DNA of 64,000 nucleotides, from contig OY720350.1 of the NCBI GenBank assembly GCA_963082975.1, forward strand, positions 13,548,910 to 13,612,909, written 5' to 3'. Source of the stretch: Labia minor (lineage: Eukaryota; Arthropoda; Insecta; Dermaptera; Spongiphoridae). A program made the position numbers and the translations under genes. The first letter of the stretch is position 1; every line of letters starts with the position of its first letter. The notes beneath the pieces are model-generated. The model did not search any database. It was given only the letters and a program-made list of their open reading frames with translations, and was not told the origin of the DNA. Shown piece by piece: positions 22,024-32,946 of the stretch.

Positions 22024-22417
22024 ATATGTAAGTTATATTTAATGAGATAGATGCAGTTATTTTTTAAAATATTTCTTATTTAATATTTTCTGAAAAAAAT
22101 TATAAAATATTTATATGAATTTAATGTAAGTACCCATTATAATTTGTGAGATTTGTTGCTATGACAATGTTTGTATTTTCTTTCTTCAATATTATAATTT
22201 CTAATAAAATGTGTTCTACAATATGCAAAAAAATCGTTATTCACCAATCACTGTTAGAAATATTCATCATATATCCTTGTCCTTATGAGATCGTAATCCA
22301 GAAATTAATTAATAAAATGACGTAAAGTACCTAAAGTTGTGATGGGGGTCCGTCAAAAAAAATTTTTTCAAGTGGGGGTCCGTGGAGTACATAAGTTTAA
22401 GAACCTATGTACTAGAG

Positions 22418-22860
22418 CATTTCAAATGATTTAAACAGACAATTTTTTTTTTTATAATAATTCGTTAATAAAAATTTATGTAATGAATAGAATTGTTCCG
22501 GGTACCATTGCCAACCCGTTCGACAATGAATACAAAATTTTTATTTTAATAGCTGATAATCAATCAAATATTATTTAAAAATAAAAGAATTAAATAATAA
22601 AATAAAAATTAATTTTTTTTAAATATTATCACTTAAAAATTTAAAGAGTAGTATGTATATACATATAGATAGACATATACATTTACATGAATAGGTAAAA
22701 ATGTTTTCCAAAATTTGAAATCATTGTTATTGGTATGATTTGAATTAATTTTTGTTATTGTTTTTCTCTTACAATTGATTTTTATTTTTTATAACATTTT
22801 TTAAAATAATTTACAAATATAATATATATTATTTAATTAAAAAATATTTGGAATACAATA
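22418..22860. other. AT-rich non-coding DNA
   Basis: Nothing recognised, apart from ATAC/ACAT-rich text near 22650-22690. Confidence 0.5.
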
Positions 22861-23178
22861 AATTTTCTATCTGGATGACTTGTCCAGACATAAAATCGAG
22901 ATGGTTATAATGGACAAGACACGTGGCAAGAATGGAAGAAGAAAGACAGGGAAAAAAATTTGTGCCATTTGTGGGGAGACCGATTTGGAAGCAGACGGTT
23001 GCAAAATTAAGAACGCGGTAAGCAGACAATCAATAGGAAGTAGGGACACTAACGATACTTTAACTTCCAATACTAGTACAGTATCGATACCTATAAAAAA
23101 AAATATCGAATGGGTACTCAGCGCACCTAGCAGCGAACTGTTTTTTCAAAATTTTTTCAATTTGGGACTTAAAAATAA

Positions 23179-23823
23179 ATAAGTTGACCTGTGGCCAGGT
23201 CCGAACCGACCGACGGTTTGAAATAAATTAATTTCCAGCTACCGAAACAATTTCAAATAATTTTAATATATCTATTAATGTAATAAAAAACAGATATGGA
23301 TAGAACATAAATATTTTTAATTTTATTTTATTTATAATATATAGCTGAAGTAGCCGGCGTTGCCCGGCGTGACCCGAGGCTGTGACGTCATGAAGGGCTG
23401 GGTGACGTCATATAATTTTAAATTAAGAAAAACATAATGAAGATGATTTTTCCCGAGGATAAAACCTATACATTCGTGGTGATATGTAAAAAATCTCCTC
23501 ATGTGAAATTTGGTGTGAAAATAACCCTTCCCTTCCTATCGTCGATCGCTAATACTACCACTTCCGGTTTCCGGATTTGCACCAAAAGTTGATCAATTCA
23601 TCCCACTGATGCATTAAGTAAATATACCAAATTTCATCAAAATCCGTTAAGCCGTTCAGGCTGTACACATCTATACGGACAGAAGGACGGACGGACGGAC
23701 AGACATCATGCTAAAAATACTTTTTTCTGTTAATAAAATGCATGATTCGTGGAGATATGTAAAAATCTCCTCATGTGAAATTTGGTGTGAAAACAATACT
23801 TCCCTTACTATCGTCGGTCGGTA
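23179..23823 (+). mobile_element. Family-2 repeat, copy B
   Basis: Same limits as copy A: AAGTTGACCTGTGGCCAGG at the left, CGTCGGTCGGTAAAAAA at the right. This copy has an extra GTAGCCGGCGTTGCCCGGC segment just before the paired TGACGTCA sites (near 23386 and 23405), and a GGAC array at about 23690-23702. The two copies of the CTCCTCATGTGAAATTTGG segment flanking the core are very similar. It sits inside the hAT-like element 23041-24015. Confidence 0.8.
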
Positions 23824-23884
23824 AAAAAAGGTCAAACGTTTTCTGGACTAGGCTTTTTTTCAGATACCGATACTTTGGAATATC

Positions 23885-24002
23885 GATATTTTTGAGCCCG
23901 ATACTATCGAAGGATCGATACTTTTGAGTCCAATACTATCGAAGAATCGATACTTAGCCTTTCGATTCTTACTGATACAAAGAATCGATACTTAGCTTTC
24001 GA
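23885..24002. repeat. ATCGATACTT short repeats
   Basis: Irregular array of ATCGATA/GAATCGATACTT units, near-palindromic, inside the nested hAT-like element; possible transposase-binding subterminal repeats. Confidence 0.7.
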
Positions 24003-24165
24003 TATCGTGTCCCTAATAGGAAGGGACGTAAGAGAGATGAGAGAAAATTGGAGTTAGATGGGTGTGATTCAGTATAGGGACGTTTGGAGGAATGTGGTTA
24101 CTGCAGCCAAGAATTTTCGAGTTTTGTAGAGCAACAGAGTTAGATATATATAGATAGATAAATTA

Positions 24166-25064
24166 TTATATAATAAAATGTATATAAAGTTTTATATTTA
24201 ATTTATAAAATATTCAATATTAATATATTTTTTATTCTGATATTTTCGAGTCAATCATTTTCTTACCGTTAGAATAAAACAAATGTTAAATAATATTATT
24301 GATAAAAGAATTTTTCCCAGCGTTGTAAAAATTGAACGTTGGGAATCAGACCCATGCTTTGTTCACAGATTTTTATGTACGTCTTCTTTTATATGAGTAT
24401 TATATATAGGTAGCTATGTATACATATATATTTTTCTATTTCACCCACCTGGCTTTTGTATTAAACTCACCCTTGGTAGTGGGACGATAGAATTAGACAT
24501 GTTTTTAATATTATTTTTTCTGTAGAGGCCTCATTTCTTGGAAAATTGTTTTGGATAGGGAAATTATAGTAATAATGATAATAATAATAATATTTAACAG
24601 TTTCAAATTTAAATTTGAAATCAGTTTGTTCTAATTTTTTTATTTAAAAAAATATACCTAGTTTTAATAAAACATAAAAATATTGAAAGACTTCATAGAG
24701 AGGATAGAAATTAATTTTTTATCTTAAAATATTATTTAATGATTAATGAAATATTTTTTTAAGAAAAAAAAACTTATTAATTATGATTATTTGTTATTAT
24801 TATAATAATAAAAATAATAATCAATGTTTTTTTTTATCTTTCTATTAAAAATTGAATTCTTAAAAAATAATAATTAAATTCAGAATTAATATATATTGAG
24901 CAAAGTTTCATTAGGAATATCTAAATTATATATTTTTTTAATAATAGAGTAAAATATTATCTTTGTCAGAAAATATTTATAATTTTGATTTCATGATTAA
25001 TATTTTATTGACATGATGATATAAAAAAATTAATATCTCAGTTGATTTTAGAGATAAATTTATA
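24166..25064. other. AT-rich non-coding DNA
   Basis: A slightly G+C-richer patch at 24312-24372 and 24440-24490 has no open frame worth calling. Confidence 0.5.
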
Positions 25065-25065
25065 T

Positions 25066-25440
25066 CTCTGTGACTCTACGGAACGTGTCCTGTCCACCGT
25101 AGCCTTCTCGATTTTATAATTCTAACTATATCTGGAGATGCATAGAGGTCATGCAATTCCTCGTTATGCAGTTTCCACCATATCCCGGTGACCTCATCTT
25201 ATTTTGGCCCTAAATGCTTCGAAGAATCCTATTCTCAAATACTCTAAATCTACTCTCGTCCCCTAAGGTCATAGACCATGCCTCACACTCATATAATACA
25301 ACCGGTAAAATAATTGTTTGATATATTTTAACTTTTATTCCCTTTGATAATAATTTTGAAGCGATAAGCCCCTTTATTGCATGATAAAAGGCGTTTCCCG
25401 ATTGTAACCTCGCTTTAAACTCATCTCGAATATAAAATAA
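25066..25440 (-). mobile_element. LINE 3' end, 5'-truncated and internally deleted
   Basis: Minus strand encodes ARLQSGNAFYHAIKGL, SKGIKVKIYQTIILPVV, EAWSMTLGDESRFRVFENR, then is broken. Compared with 8026-8475 it lacks most of the GRPIVKRPLGRP segment: the 3' terminus CTCTGTGACTCTACGGAAC is joined directly to the CGTGTCCTG part. It begins at its 5' side next to a (TA)n tract. Confidence 0.85.
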
Positions 25441-25444
25441 TATA

Positions 25445-25463
<19 letters not shown>
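25441..25463. repeat. (TA)n tract
   Basis: About 11 TA units at the truncated 5' side of the LINE fragment. Confidence 0.8.
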
Positions 25464-25475
<12 letters not shown>

Positions 25476-26500
25476 TTATATAAATAGTTAAATTTTTCTC
25501 AAATAATATTTTGTTCATTTATTTTTTGAGAATGAACTGGAGGTACAGAGGTAAGCGAGGGAGGGAGAAAGATTGATTTTAAAGTACATTTTATATATTA
25601 GATAAATATTTGTAAACGAAAAACATGCATAGTGGAAGTTATTTTGAGAATTATTGACAAAATAATGGTAAATAAACTCAAAAAAAAAACAAAAAAAAAA
25701 ACCAATATATAAAAATGGCCATTTAATAATGAATATAGTCCATGAGGGTAAAGATAATAAGAATAAATTGAAAATTTTAGATAGATAGATTAATAAAAAA
25801 ACAATTTTTATTGATGCATGGTGAGATTAAAAAACTGAATGAATACTTTCATTTTTATTTTTATTTTATGTCAAGCTTTCCTAAACAAATACTTTTGAAT
25901 AATTAGTAATAAAATAGCAATTAATATATAAGAATATAATACTAATTACTTACTAGTTTTTTTTTCTTTTTATTTATTTAAAAATTATAATGAATACTAT
26001 TAATAAAATTTATTTCATATAATCAATTCTATTGTTTTATATTGGATATGATTAAAATGTTTGACAAAAAAAAAAAACAAAAAAATTTGTTGCGTAAACT
26101 GAGGTTTTTCTTGGAGATTATTCATGAGTCAGGAAAAAATTGTATTTCTATTGACATCATTAATAGTTGATTTACGCGCGTATATCATCTAAAATCAATT
26201 GATTCAATAGTTTAAAAAAAAAACGATTAATATAAAAATATTTTTAAAAATAAATATATAAATAAATAAATAATTATTAATTAAATGCATCATATAATTT
26301 CCAAGTTTGATTAAGTATTAAAATTCAAATCAAGTTATAATACATTTATACACATTTGTATAATATTTGTGATTTTGAAATAATATAAATATAAAAAAAA
26401 AATTATAAAATTACGTTTTTCCAATGGACTAAAAAGAATAAAATAATTTTTTTAAGCCTGACAAAGTTTATGGATGAACTGCGTCATATTCAATTAAAAA
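25464..26500. other. AT-rich non-coding DNA
   Basis: Homopolymer A-runs near 25680-25700 and 26065-26085; nothing else. Confidence 0.55.
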
Positions 26501-26882
26501 CGTTGGGCGCTTTTAGTTTTCATTTGATTTCTATGCAATTAACTTCCCTTATAGAGCTATAATTAATATATATACATACATACAACACTAAAACACCTCA
26601 TTAACAAGTAACACTATTTCTTCAAATATAATCAACCATTTTGGATTTGATTGATAATATGTAATTGTAATAAAAATTATTTTAAATTTTGATACATACT
26701 TTGATATAAGTATATTACAGTGAAAAATAATAAAAGATTAATTTCTTAGTTCTTAACCTATTAATTTTATTGCATGATAAAAAAATTTGTCAGTTTATGT
26801 GTTTAATAAAATTTTTATTATTACAAAAATTTGACTTGATTTTTCATATGAATAATTAAAACTAAATGCGCCCAACGTTCAA
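26501..26882. mobile_element. Probable small inverted-terminal element
   Basis: AACGTTGGGCGC at the left is mirrored by GCGCCCAACGTT at the right; the match extends through a TTTAGTTTT block for about 22 bp with one mismatch. Internal ~330 bp is AT-rich, non-coding. No convincing target duplication, so the superfamily is unknown. Confidence 0.55.
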
Positions 26883-27045
26883 TGCATCACCAATTTGAAA
26901 TTGATATTCACCATTATCTAATGTGCTAATCATTTTCATTTTTGTTTCTAGTCAAATGCTTTTTCTTGTTACTTATTTTGGTGTTTTTATTATATCACCC
27001 ACTAAAATTTGTCACTATATCGATTGTAATATTATATAAATTTAT
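26880..27045 (+). repeat. Dispersed repeat R1, copy 1
   Basis: About 165 bp starting AATGCATCACCAATTTGAAA and ending CACTATATCG(A)T; a close second copy is at 35040-35205 in the same orientation. Contains a TTTGTTTCTAG segment. Class unknown. Confidence 0.8.
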
Positions 27046-28478
27046 AATATTACAATCATATCTCAAAAATTCCTCCTTGGTTTGTAATTAATAGTTTAGA
27101 GAAATACAAGTTAAATTTAAATAATAAATAAATGAATTTGACAAAAATATTTTTGGTTGATTTGGAAATGGAATTGTAATAATTTGAAAATGGGAATAAG
27201 AATAATAAAAATTGTTAAATTGAGATTTACTAAAAAAAAAAAAAAAAAATAAAAAAAATATATAAAGATTCATGGATGTAATGGAGTGGGAATTCTAGTC
27301 ACATATTTTTCATTTATATGTAAATTTGAAAATGTATTTTTACATTTTTAGTTTTTTTGTTTTTATTCAATAATTTTAATATTGGAGCAAAGAGAACAAA
27401 TCGAGAGTAATGGCACAAATCCATTTATAATAATACCTTGTTAGATAAAGATTGTCGATTCTCTGAAATATTTTTGATTGGAATTTTGTGTATTATAGTG
27501 GTATAGAACAAGAACAAAATATAATATGTATTATTATAAGAGATTTTATAATAGATTGAATAAAAAAAAATAACTAAAATTATTATAAATTAATATTTAG
27601 TGAAATATTTATATAATTATAAAAAAATTGTATAATGATAGATTATTGTAATGGACCACGAGGCGTTTCAGTGATAACCTTCGATTAGAACTAAAAAATA
27701 TATAGTAAATAAAGTTTAATGAAATAGTAAAGTATCGTATTTCCTCATTAAAACAGATGAGGAAAATATTTCTTAAATAATTAAACATCAATGTTGATGT
27801 ATGTAATGTAGAGAAGATAAAAAAAATATTTAATTTTAATTAAAAATAATATTTAAATATAATGGAAAGAAATCAACGAATAAAAATATTATTAATTAAT
27901 TTTATATGTACTTGAATATATAAATATTTCAATTTTATAAAATGAATATCTGTTTAAAAGTACAAAAAATAAATTGAAAAAATTAATAAAACAGTAATAT
28001 TATAATTTTGTGTGCTCTTTTGATTAATATATATATATAGATTAATTTTTCAAAAATAATTATTTATAATAAATAAATTTTAGAATAGAAACATAAATTA
28101 ATAATTTAACCAAATTGTAAACCAATCCAAAAAGAAAAAATAAATAAAGATGATATATTCTTATTAAAAAAAAGAATTATAGAAAAATGAAAGATTAGAT
28201 TACAAAAAAAAAAAAATTATATAAGGGTTAGAAAATGTGTCCTTTAAAGTACAAAAGAATGAAATTGTATAGATATTTAAGTGACAGTATCGGGGTTGCC
28301 CATATTTACAAAGTAAAATAATCACAAAAAGAAATAAAATATTTTGATAAATCATTTTATATAAAATTTTATATTATATATATAAATATAGTACCTGGTT
28401 CACTGAGCCGCATCTCGGTACTTTAAAAAAAATATTCCTTTAAAAGATTCAGATAATTATTTAAAACAAATAAACCAC
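27046..28478. other. AT-rich non-coding DNA
   Basis: Long A/T spacer; an A-run near 27232-27248; no convincing gene. Confidence 0.55.
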
Positions 28479-28800
28479 ACAATATATGAAACAATTTCAA
28501 ATAATTTAAAAGAACATAAATTAAAAAAAAAATAATCATAAGACTTACAGTCCTTAAACGTATAGCCTGTGGATATACCATAATATATATTTGGTAATTT
28601 GATTACAAAATATTATTAAAATAAATATTTGTATAATTTTATTTTATTCATAATATTTTGTATTTAAGGAAGCGCTGTCTGGAGGGGGCTGACGTAGTTA
28701 CTGACATCATTTAAATTTAATATTTTAAATTAAGAAAAAAACTAACAAAGATGGTTTTTCCTGAGGCTGAAGATCGATTGTTCTTTAATCTATGGTGTGA
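28479..28800 (+). mobile_element. Degenerate family-2 repeat fragment
   Basis: Aligns by eye with the family-2 segment that runs from ACAATTTCAAATAATTT through TTTTATTTTATT(C/T)ATAATAT to the GCTGACGTAG / TGACATCAT pair and AAATTAAGAAAAA..AAGATGGTTTTTCCTGAGG. The two TGACGTCA sites are each mutated. Both ends are missing. Confidence 0.6.
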
Positions 28801-28921
28801 ATTTCAAAAAAAAAATCCTTAGAGTGGTTTAATATCTCAAAAATATATGAAAATAACAAAATTATATTTTTTTAATTTGAAATATATTTGAATGGGAGAA
28901 GTAGACAAAGGGGTTGTTTAT
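28801..28921. other. AT-rich spacer (putative intron side of the GC island)
   Basis: If the exon below is real this is the start of its first intron; nothing else seen. Confidence 0.35.
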
Positions 28922-28927
28922 TTATAC

Positions 28928-29011
28928 CTTAGTTTGTCTTTTTTTGGTGAAACCGCGAACTGCTTTGAGCAGTGCGACGAGTAGCCAGGAGGTTTTCTTG
29001 GAGCCGCGCAT
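28928..29011 (-). CDS. Candidate first coding exon of a host gene, product unknown
   Basis: On the minus strand an ATG (29011-29009) opens a 28-codon frame that begins MRGSKKTSWL, continues with a hydrophobic/basic stretch and ends FTKKRQTK exactly at a consensus donor AAG/GTATAA (intron from 28927 downward). The exon is strongly G+C-rich compared with a window that is otherwise ~20% G+C, and lies 3' of a G+C-rich promoter-like region. I do not recognise the protein. Caveat: the plus strand also has an acceptor (TTTATACCTTAG near 28932) and a donor (CACAG/GTAATC near 29135) enclosing an open frame, so the strand is not settled; the minus-strand reading is favoured because its peptide looks like a natural N-terminus and the initiator-like motif lies upstream of it. 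Confidence 0.4.
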
Positions 29012-29202
29012 CAACCCGGGGGGCGCCTCCAGCCCCGGACTGGCACTCGTGGGCGCCACAGTCACCCCTTCCCAACACACTTCCCTTCGATTGGGATTCG
29101 CACTTCACCCCCCACTTCACAAACACAAAACACAGGTAATCCAATAATGAAATAAGAATAACAATAAAAAAATATAATAATAATAATAATAATAATATCC
29201 AA

Positions 29203-29451
29203 TTAATAATTCACACGACTGGATGAGATGAAAATGTCAGCGGTAATCGTCAAGCATCGAATGAATGAAGCCGACGAGACCGACTGACTGAGCCACTCGA
29301 GGCCCTCAAGACGAGCAAGCCGAGTGGGAGGGGAGAAGCCTGAGCGGATCGGAGGGGGAAACCACGTGGGGTTTGACGTGAGGGCTAGTTTATCTCCCCA
29401 CCTTTCCTCTCTCCAACCCACGGGACCACTGGCTACTCCAAGGGATGTCAC
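29203..29451 (-). promoter_or_regulatory. GC-rich promoter-like island
   Basis: About 250 bp of sharply higher G+C in AT-rich DNA, with CCACGTGG-type and CTCCCCTCC/GGGGAGAAG segments, and on the minus strand a TCAGTC initiator-like motif repeated (GGCTCAGTCAGTCGGTCTC, near 29280-29300). This fits an arthropod-type promoter and 5' untranslated region driving transcription toward lower coordinates, into the candidate exon 28928-29011. An AAT array (29170-29195) separates the two GC-rich blocks. Confidence 0.45.
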
Positions 29452-29460
29452 TTAACTTAA

Positions 29461-29942
29461 AATTAGTATAATTAAACCACGAGAGTGTTTTGAAAAGGAA
29501 ATCATTTTTTTTTCTTTGCTTTGTTTTGTTGTCTAACGGTGATTTTCACCAAGAAGATGTAAAAAAAACATGAATCTGCAAATTATAACAGTTCAAAGGA
29601 TTGATTTTGAATTTTACCATGACCCGAATCTCGTAATTCTTAAATTTAGATGTAATTTTGTGAATTCGTTATTGATTATGAATAAATAAACACAATATTC
29701 ATTTATCACAAGAAAATTGATCACTTATGTATGATTATAAACATAATACTTATTTTATATATATTTGAACACAATTAATTGAATAATTTTCATATATTCG
29801 AAAAATCTCACTAATTAATAGGCTAAAGATAGAATTGAAAATCAATTTTAAAAAAAATATCCTATATCCTATATCGGTATTTTAATAAAAAAGAAATCTA
29901 TTTTAAGATCTAAAAAATTTATAAATTTTCAATATATTAGGA
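29461..29942. other. Non-coding, AT-rich, upstream of the GC island
   Basis: Nothing recognised. Confidence 0.5.
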
Positions 29943-30287
29943 CAGTGATTCTCAACCTTTTTTGTTTTTTACCGCGGCACACTTTTAACGGTTTAAAAAT
30001 TTGGCGGCACACAAAGAAAAAGATAAGTGTTAAAGTTATTTACTTATTTATCTGAGCCTGATCGTAAAAACATTTTACTTTTTTTTTTAGAACCATATTG
30101 AAAAAAAATTGAAAAAAGTCGAAAATGTTTAAGAGCCTAATCACAAAAACATTTTACCTTTTACATACATATAAAATAAATAAGTACTTTTTATTAATTT
30201 GAACTTTACATTTGTAAAATTTGGCGGCACATTTTGAAAATCTTGCGGCACACAAAAGTGCCGCAGCTCAGTGGTTGAGAATCACAG
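29943..30287. mobile_element. hAT miniature element (family H1), copy 2
   Basis: Left end CAGTGATTCTCAACC, right end GGTTGAGAATCACAG (one change). Longest of the H1 copies: GTTTAAAAATTTGGCGGCACAC occurs in variants twice and the body carries two AGAACCATATTGAAAA / GAAAATGTTTAAGAGCC blocks. Target duplication not recognisable. Confidence 0.85.
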
Positions 30288-30527
30288 GTCAAATATATTT
30301 ATTTAGGAAAATTGTTGTAGTAAAATATTTATTTATGGTTATAATAAATTTAATATTTATCTTCATTAAAAATAGCCCTTATGTCAATCGACTATAATTG
30401 TTAGAATATAAAAATTATAATTAAAAATTTTATAATTACGTTGTTTTTTTTTTAGTTTTTTTTTTTTGTCCTATCTTATTCCATATATCTTATCTTTCTC
30501 TTGTTTGAGGGTACATCACTTTATATA

Positions 30528-31128
30528 CACCTATCCCCCGATTTACACGGTAGATACGATCCTGAGAAAAACGTATAAATCGAAAATTGAAAATTTTCAA
30601 GTCAAAACCGTGTAAATCGAAAAGCTTGCAGAAAATGCATAATTTTGCTATTTAACAGTTGTGATTTTTTTCAATATTTTTAGGTGTACACAGAAATAAA
30701 AATAAAATGCCTTGACAGGTTAAAATATGTAATATATTACGGAAACACTGTTTTTTTTATTTAATTAAAATACATTAAACAGAAGAACAAAAAATAAAAC
30801 CAAAGGTGTTTTATTATCCTTCATCACTATCAGAAATTACTCTCATTCTTTTTTTCGGAATCGAAGGTTGGAATATGGAAAATTAAATCTTTCTGAAACT
30901 TTCACTCAAATACAATTTTCCGTAGATAAAACTTTAATTTTATGCGAAGAAATACAGACACAGTGTGCATGTGCAGCAAGTCAGCACATAAGCTCGGGAT
31001 TCCCCATGAGATGTGTACACAGTAGCATTTAGTGGAATGCGATAAAAACAAAAAAAAAAACTTATTTGGAAAACCGTGTAAAAGCGAAAACGTGTAAAAC
31101 AAGTACCGTGTAAATCGGGGGATAGGTT
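30528..31128. mobile_element. Tigger/pogo-like non-autonomous element
   Basis: 601 bp flanked by TA (30526-30527, 31129-31130). Ends CACCTATCCCCCGATTTACA and, inverted, AACCTATCCCCCGATTTACA, extending to CGGTA: over 20 matching bases. Internal CGTGTAAATCGAAAA and CGTGTAAAAGCGAAAACG segments repeat near both ends, as in Tigger-type elements. Short open frames inside look incidental; no transposase recognised. Confidence 0.85.
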
Positions 31129-31130
31129 TA

Positions 31131-32416
31131 CTTTTTATAAATGATTAATTTACACTAAAATACTCTTTTAGTCTTTAGATTTTATCTAATTAATTAAAAG
31201 AAAATAACTATTATGTGATCTAAGATTAAATAAAGTTTTTTTTAAAAAAAAAATATTTCACTATTAAAACGATAATTGAAAAATGTAATTCATATTTTTC
31301 AATCATTGGAGTGAATTTTTTCTTTTAATTATAATTTATTATATACCGTAAAGCTTAATATTAGAAAATGAAACATTTAAAGAGAAAATAATAAATAATT
31401 AGTCAATTGATAAATAAATTGTAAATATAATAATATAATTATAATAGTAGTATGAAATTTGTGTAATATGATAGTTGAATTTAACATTAGACATTTTGGT
31501 TATCCCAAAGGGCAATGTTATTTTAGCAAGATATTTATATTTACACTGTGCATGATAATAAATAAATTAATTTATTAAAAATGTAAATAATCTCATTTGC
31601 ATTATTTCAACGTAAATAATTAATTAACATATCCCAATACATATTATGAACTGTCATTAATTCATATTTAATATTTTGCAAACATTTATCGTATAGAGCT
31701 CTAAATTATGAGAACGAGAATATGTTATATGCTAATTTGTCAAAAAAATCATTAAATTTAACGATCTAAGCACAGTTTTTATTGTAAAGTGTAAATGATT
31801 TGATCTTTTATTATTATTATCAGAGTGATTTTTGTAATAACTTTATTTAATAATATCTCTTAGTAAGCTAAACAATTTTATATATAGTATATAAATACAA
31901 TTAATAATGTTGAATTTTTGAATGTCAAGATTTTGAGGAAAAAAAAACCAATGATCAGATATGGGTAGAATGATTTAATATAATACTCGAAGTTAAGCTT
32001 CTTATCGGTTGTTGATATTTCCATAATAGTTCCTCTTTATAATATCATTGCTTATTTTCACTAGAATATGAAAATAATTAATTAATTAATGAGTTTGAAA
32101 TATCTTGAAAATTACAGAAATAAAAGAAATGAAATTTTTAATAACACCATTAAGAACTTGTTTTTTTTCTATTCTTTCAAATTATTTAATTCAATGATTT
32201 ATCATGACTTAATTTGTTAACGTAACGCGTGGGAGATTTTTACTCTTTCTTTTTATTGTTTATTATATTTCTATAGATATAATATATTTTAATTTATTAT
32301 CACAATATGATTCAATTAAAATTCTATACATAACAGGATGAGAGAAAATATTATGAAAAATAATAAATATAAGTTTGTTTTTTGAGAATTTTTTTTTTTA
32401 ATAATAAGATAATAAA
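31131..32416. other. AT-rich non-coding DNA
   Basis: Nothing recognised. Confidence 0.55.
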
Positions 32417-32418
32417 TA

Positions 32419-32944
32419 CGTGGGTGGGATGAAAAGTTTCCGGCCTGTCCAATAAAAACGATGTTTTTAAATTTTTTTTTTCCTTATTTTTCAATATTCA
32501 AGATAGCTGAGACCTGTACGATGTTAGCTGAACGTGTGCGAAATATTTTGCAAAACCATTTGAACATGGAAAGCTGTGTGCAACGTGGGTGCCGCGTTTG
32601 CTAACGTTAAACCAAAAACTGCTTTGAAAAACCATTTCTACCGACAATTTGGCGCTCTAGGCGTATTCCAAACGATTTCGTAACTATTGATGAGACTTAA
32701 ATTAAATTTAATTTAATTAATTAATTAAATATATTAATTTAAAAATATTAATTAATTAAATATATTAATTAAATATATTGATTAAAAATATCAATTAATT
32801 AAATTAATTAACTAAATTAGAACACACTGTTATGAGAAATGTATCAGTGTTGATGGAGATTATGTTGAAAAATAAAGCAAAAAAAAAATAAATTAAAAAC
32901 ATCGTTTTTCTTGGTCAGGCCGGAAACTTTTCACCCCACCCTCG
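32419..32944 (+). mobile_element. Non-autonomous mariner derivative (group M1), copy 2
   Basis: TA-flanked; ends CGTGGGTGGGATGAAAAG and, inverted, CGAGGGTGGGGTGAAAAG, each followed by TTTCCGGCC. Carries the same transposase scraps as 10309-10762 (VPRLLTLNQK, FVTIDET, and GDYVEK with a stop) and a longer low-complexity ATTAATTAAA block in place of the middle, which accounts for most of its 70 extra bases. Confidence 0.85.
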
Positions 32945-32946
32945 TA

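Larger units (their letters stand above)
19122..22409 (+). mobile_element. Complete hAT transposon
   Basis: 3288 bp with inverted ends CAGTGGTTCTTAAACT / AGTTTAAGAACCTATG (14 of 16 matching) and a perfect 8-bp target duplication TACTAGAG at 19114-19121 and 22410-22417. Just inside both ends lie GGGGGTCCGCG-type repeats (several near 19140-19190; GGGGGTCCGT near 22345 and 22376), plausible transposase-binding sites. Carries one intact transposase gene. Intact ends, intact gene and intact target duplication make this the best candidate for an autonomous, recently mobile element in the window. Confidence 0.95.
23041..24015. mobile_element. hAT-like non-autonomous element inserted in the LINE
   Basis: Ends TAGGGACAC / GTGTCCCTA form an inverted pair, with an exact 8-bp duplication ATAGGAAG at 23033-23040 and 24016-24023. 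The remaining internal sequence is rich in repeated ATCGATACTT and GAATCGATACTTAG motifs (23880-24000 and around 23080-23095), and it is itself interrupted by a family-2 repeat. No transposase. The 8-bp duplication points to the hAT superfamily; the terminus motif is unlike the other hAT elements in the window. Confidence 0.85.
22862..24165 (+). mobile_element. LINE 3' end, split by a nested insertion
   Basis: Left part 22862-23040 encodes a scrambled version of the ARMEEERQGK / FVGRPIWK region; right part 24024-24165 continues it (GACGTAAGAGAGATGAGAG onward) and ends in the LINE terminus ...GAGCAACAGAGTTAGATA followed by a TAGA/TATA tail. The two parts join cleanly once the element at 23041-24015 and one copy of its target duplication are removed. 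Many frame breaks, so an old copy. Confidence 0.85.

Noticed and set aside
25210..25518. A 102-codon frame as a complete gene
   Set aside because: Its first third is an INININIYIYI run from the TA tract and the remainder is a LINE fragment; treated as part of the retroelement.
28933..29135. A plus-strand internal exon between TTTATACCTTAG and CACAG/GTAATC
   Set aside because: Not excluded, but its peptide is low in complexity and the minus-strand first-exon reading explains the ATG, donor and upstream GC island better; recorded as the alternative there.
29203..29451. An 82-codon minus-strand frame in the GC-rich island as a protein
   Set aside because: It begins without a supported start and reads through the region that looks like promoter and 5' leader; the frame is probably open by composition.
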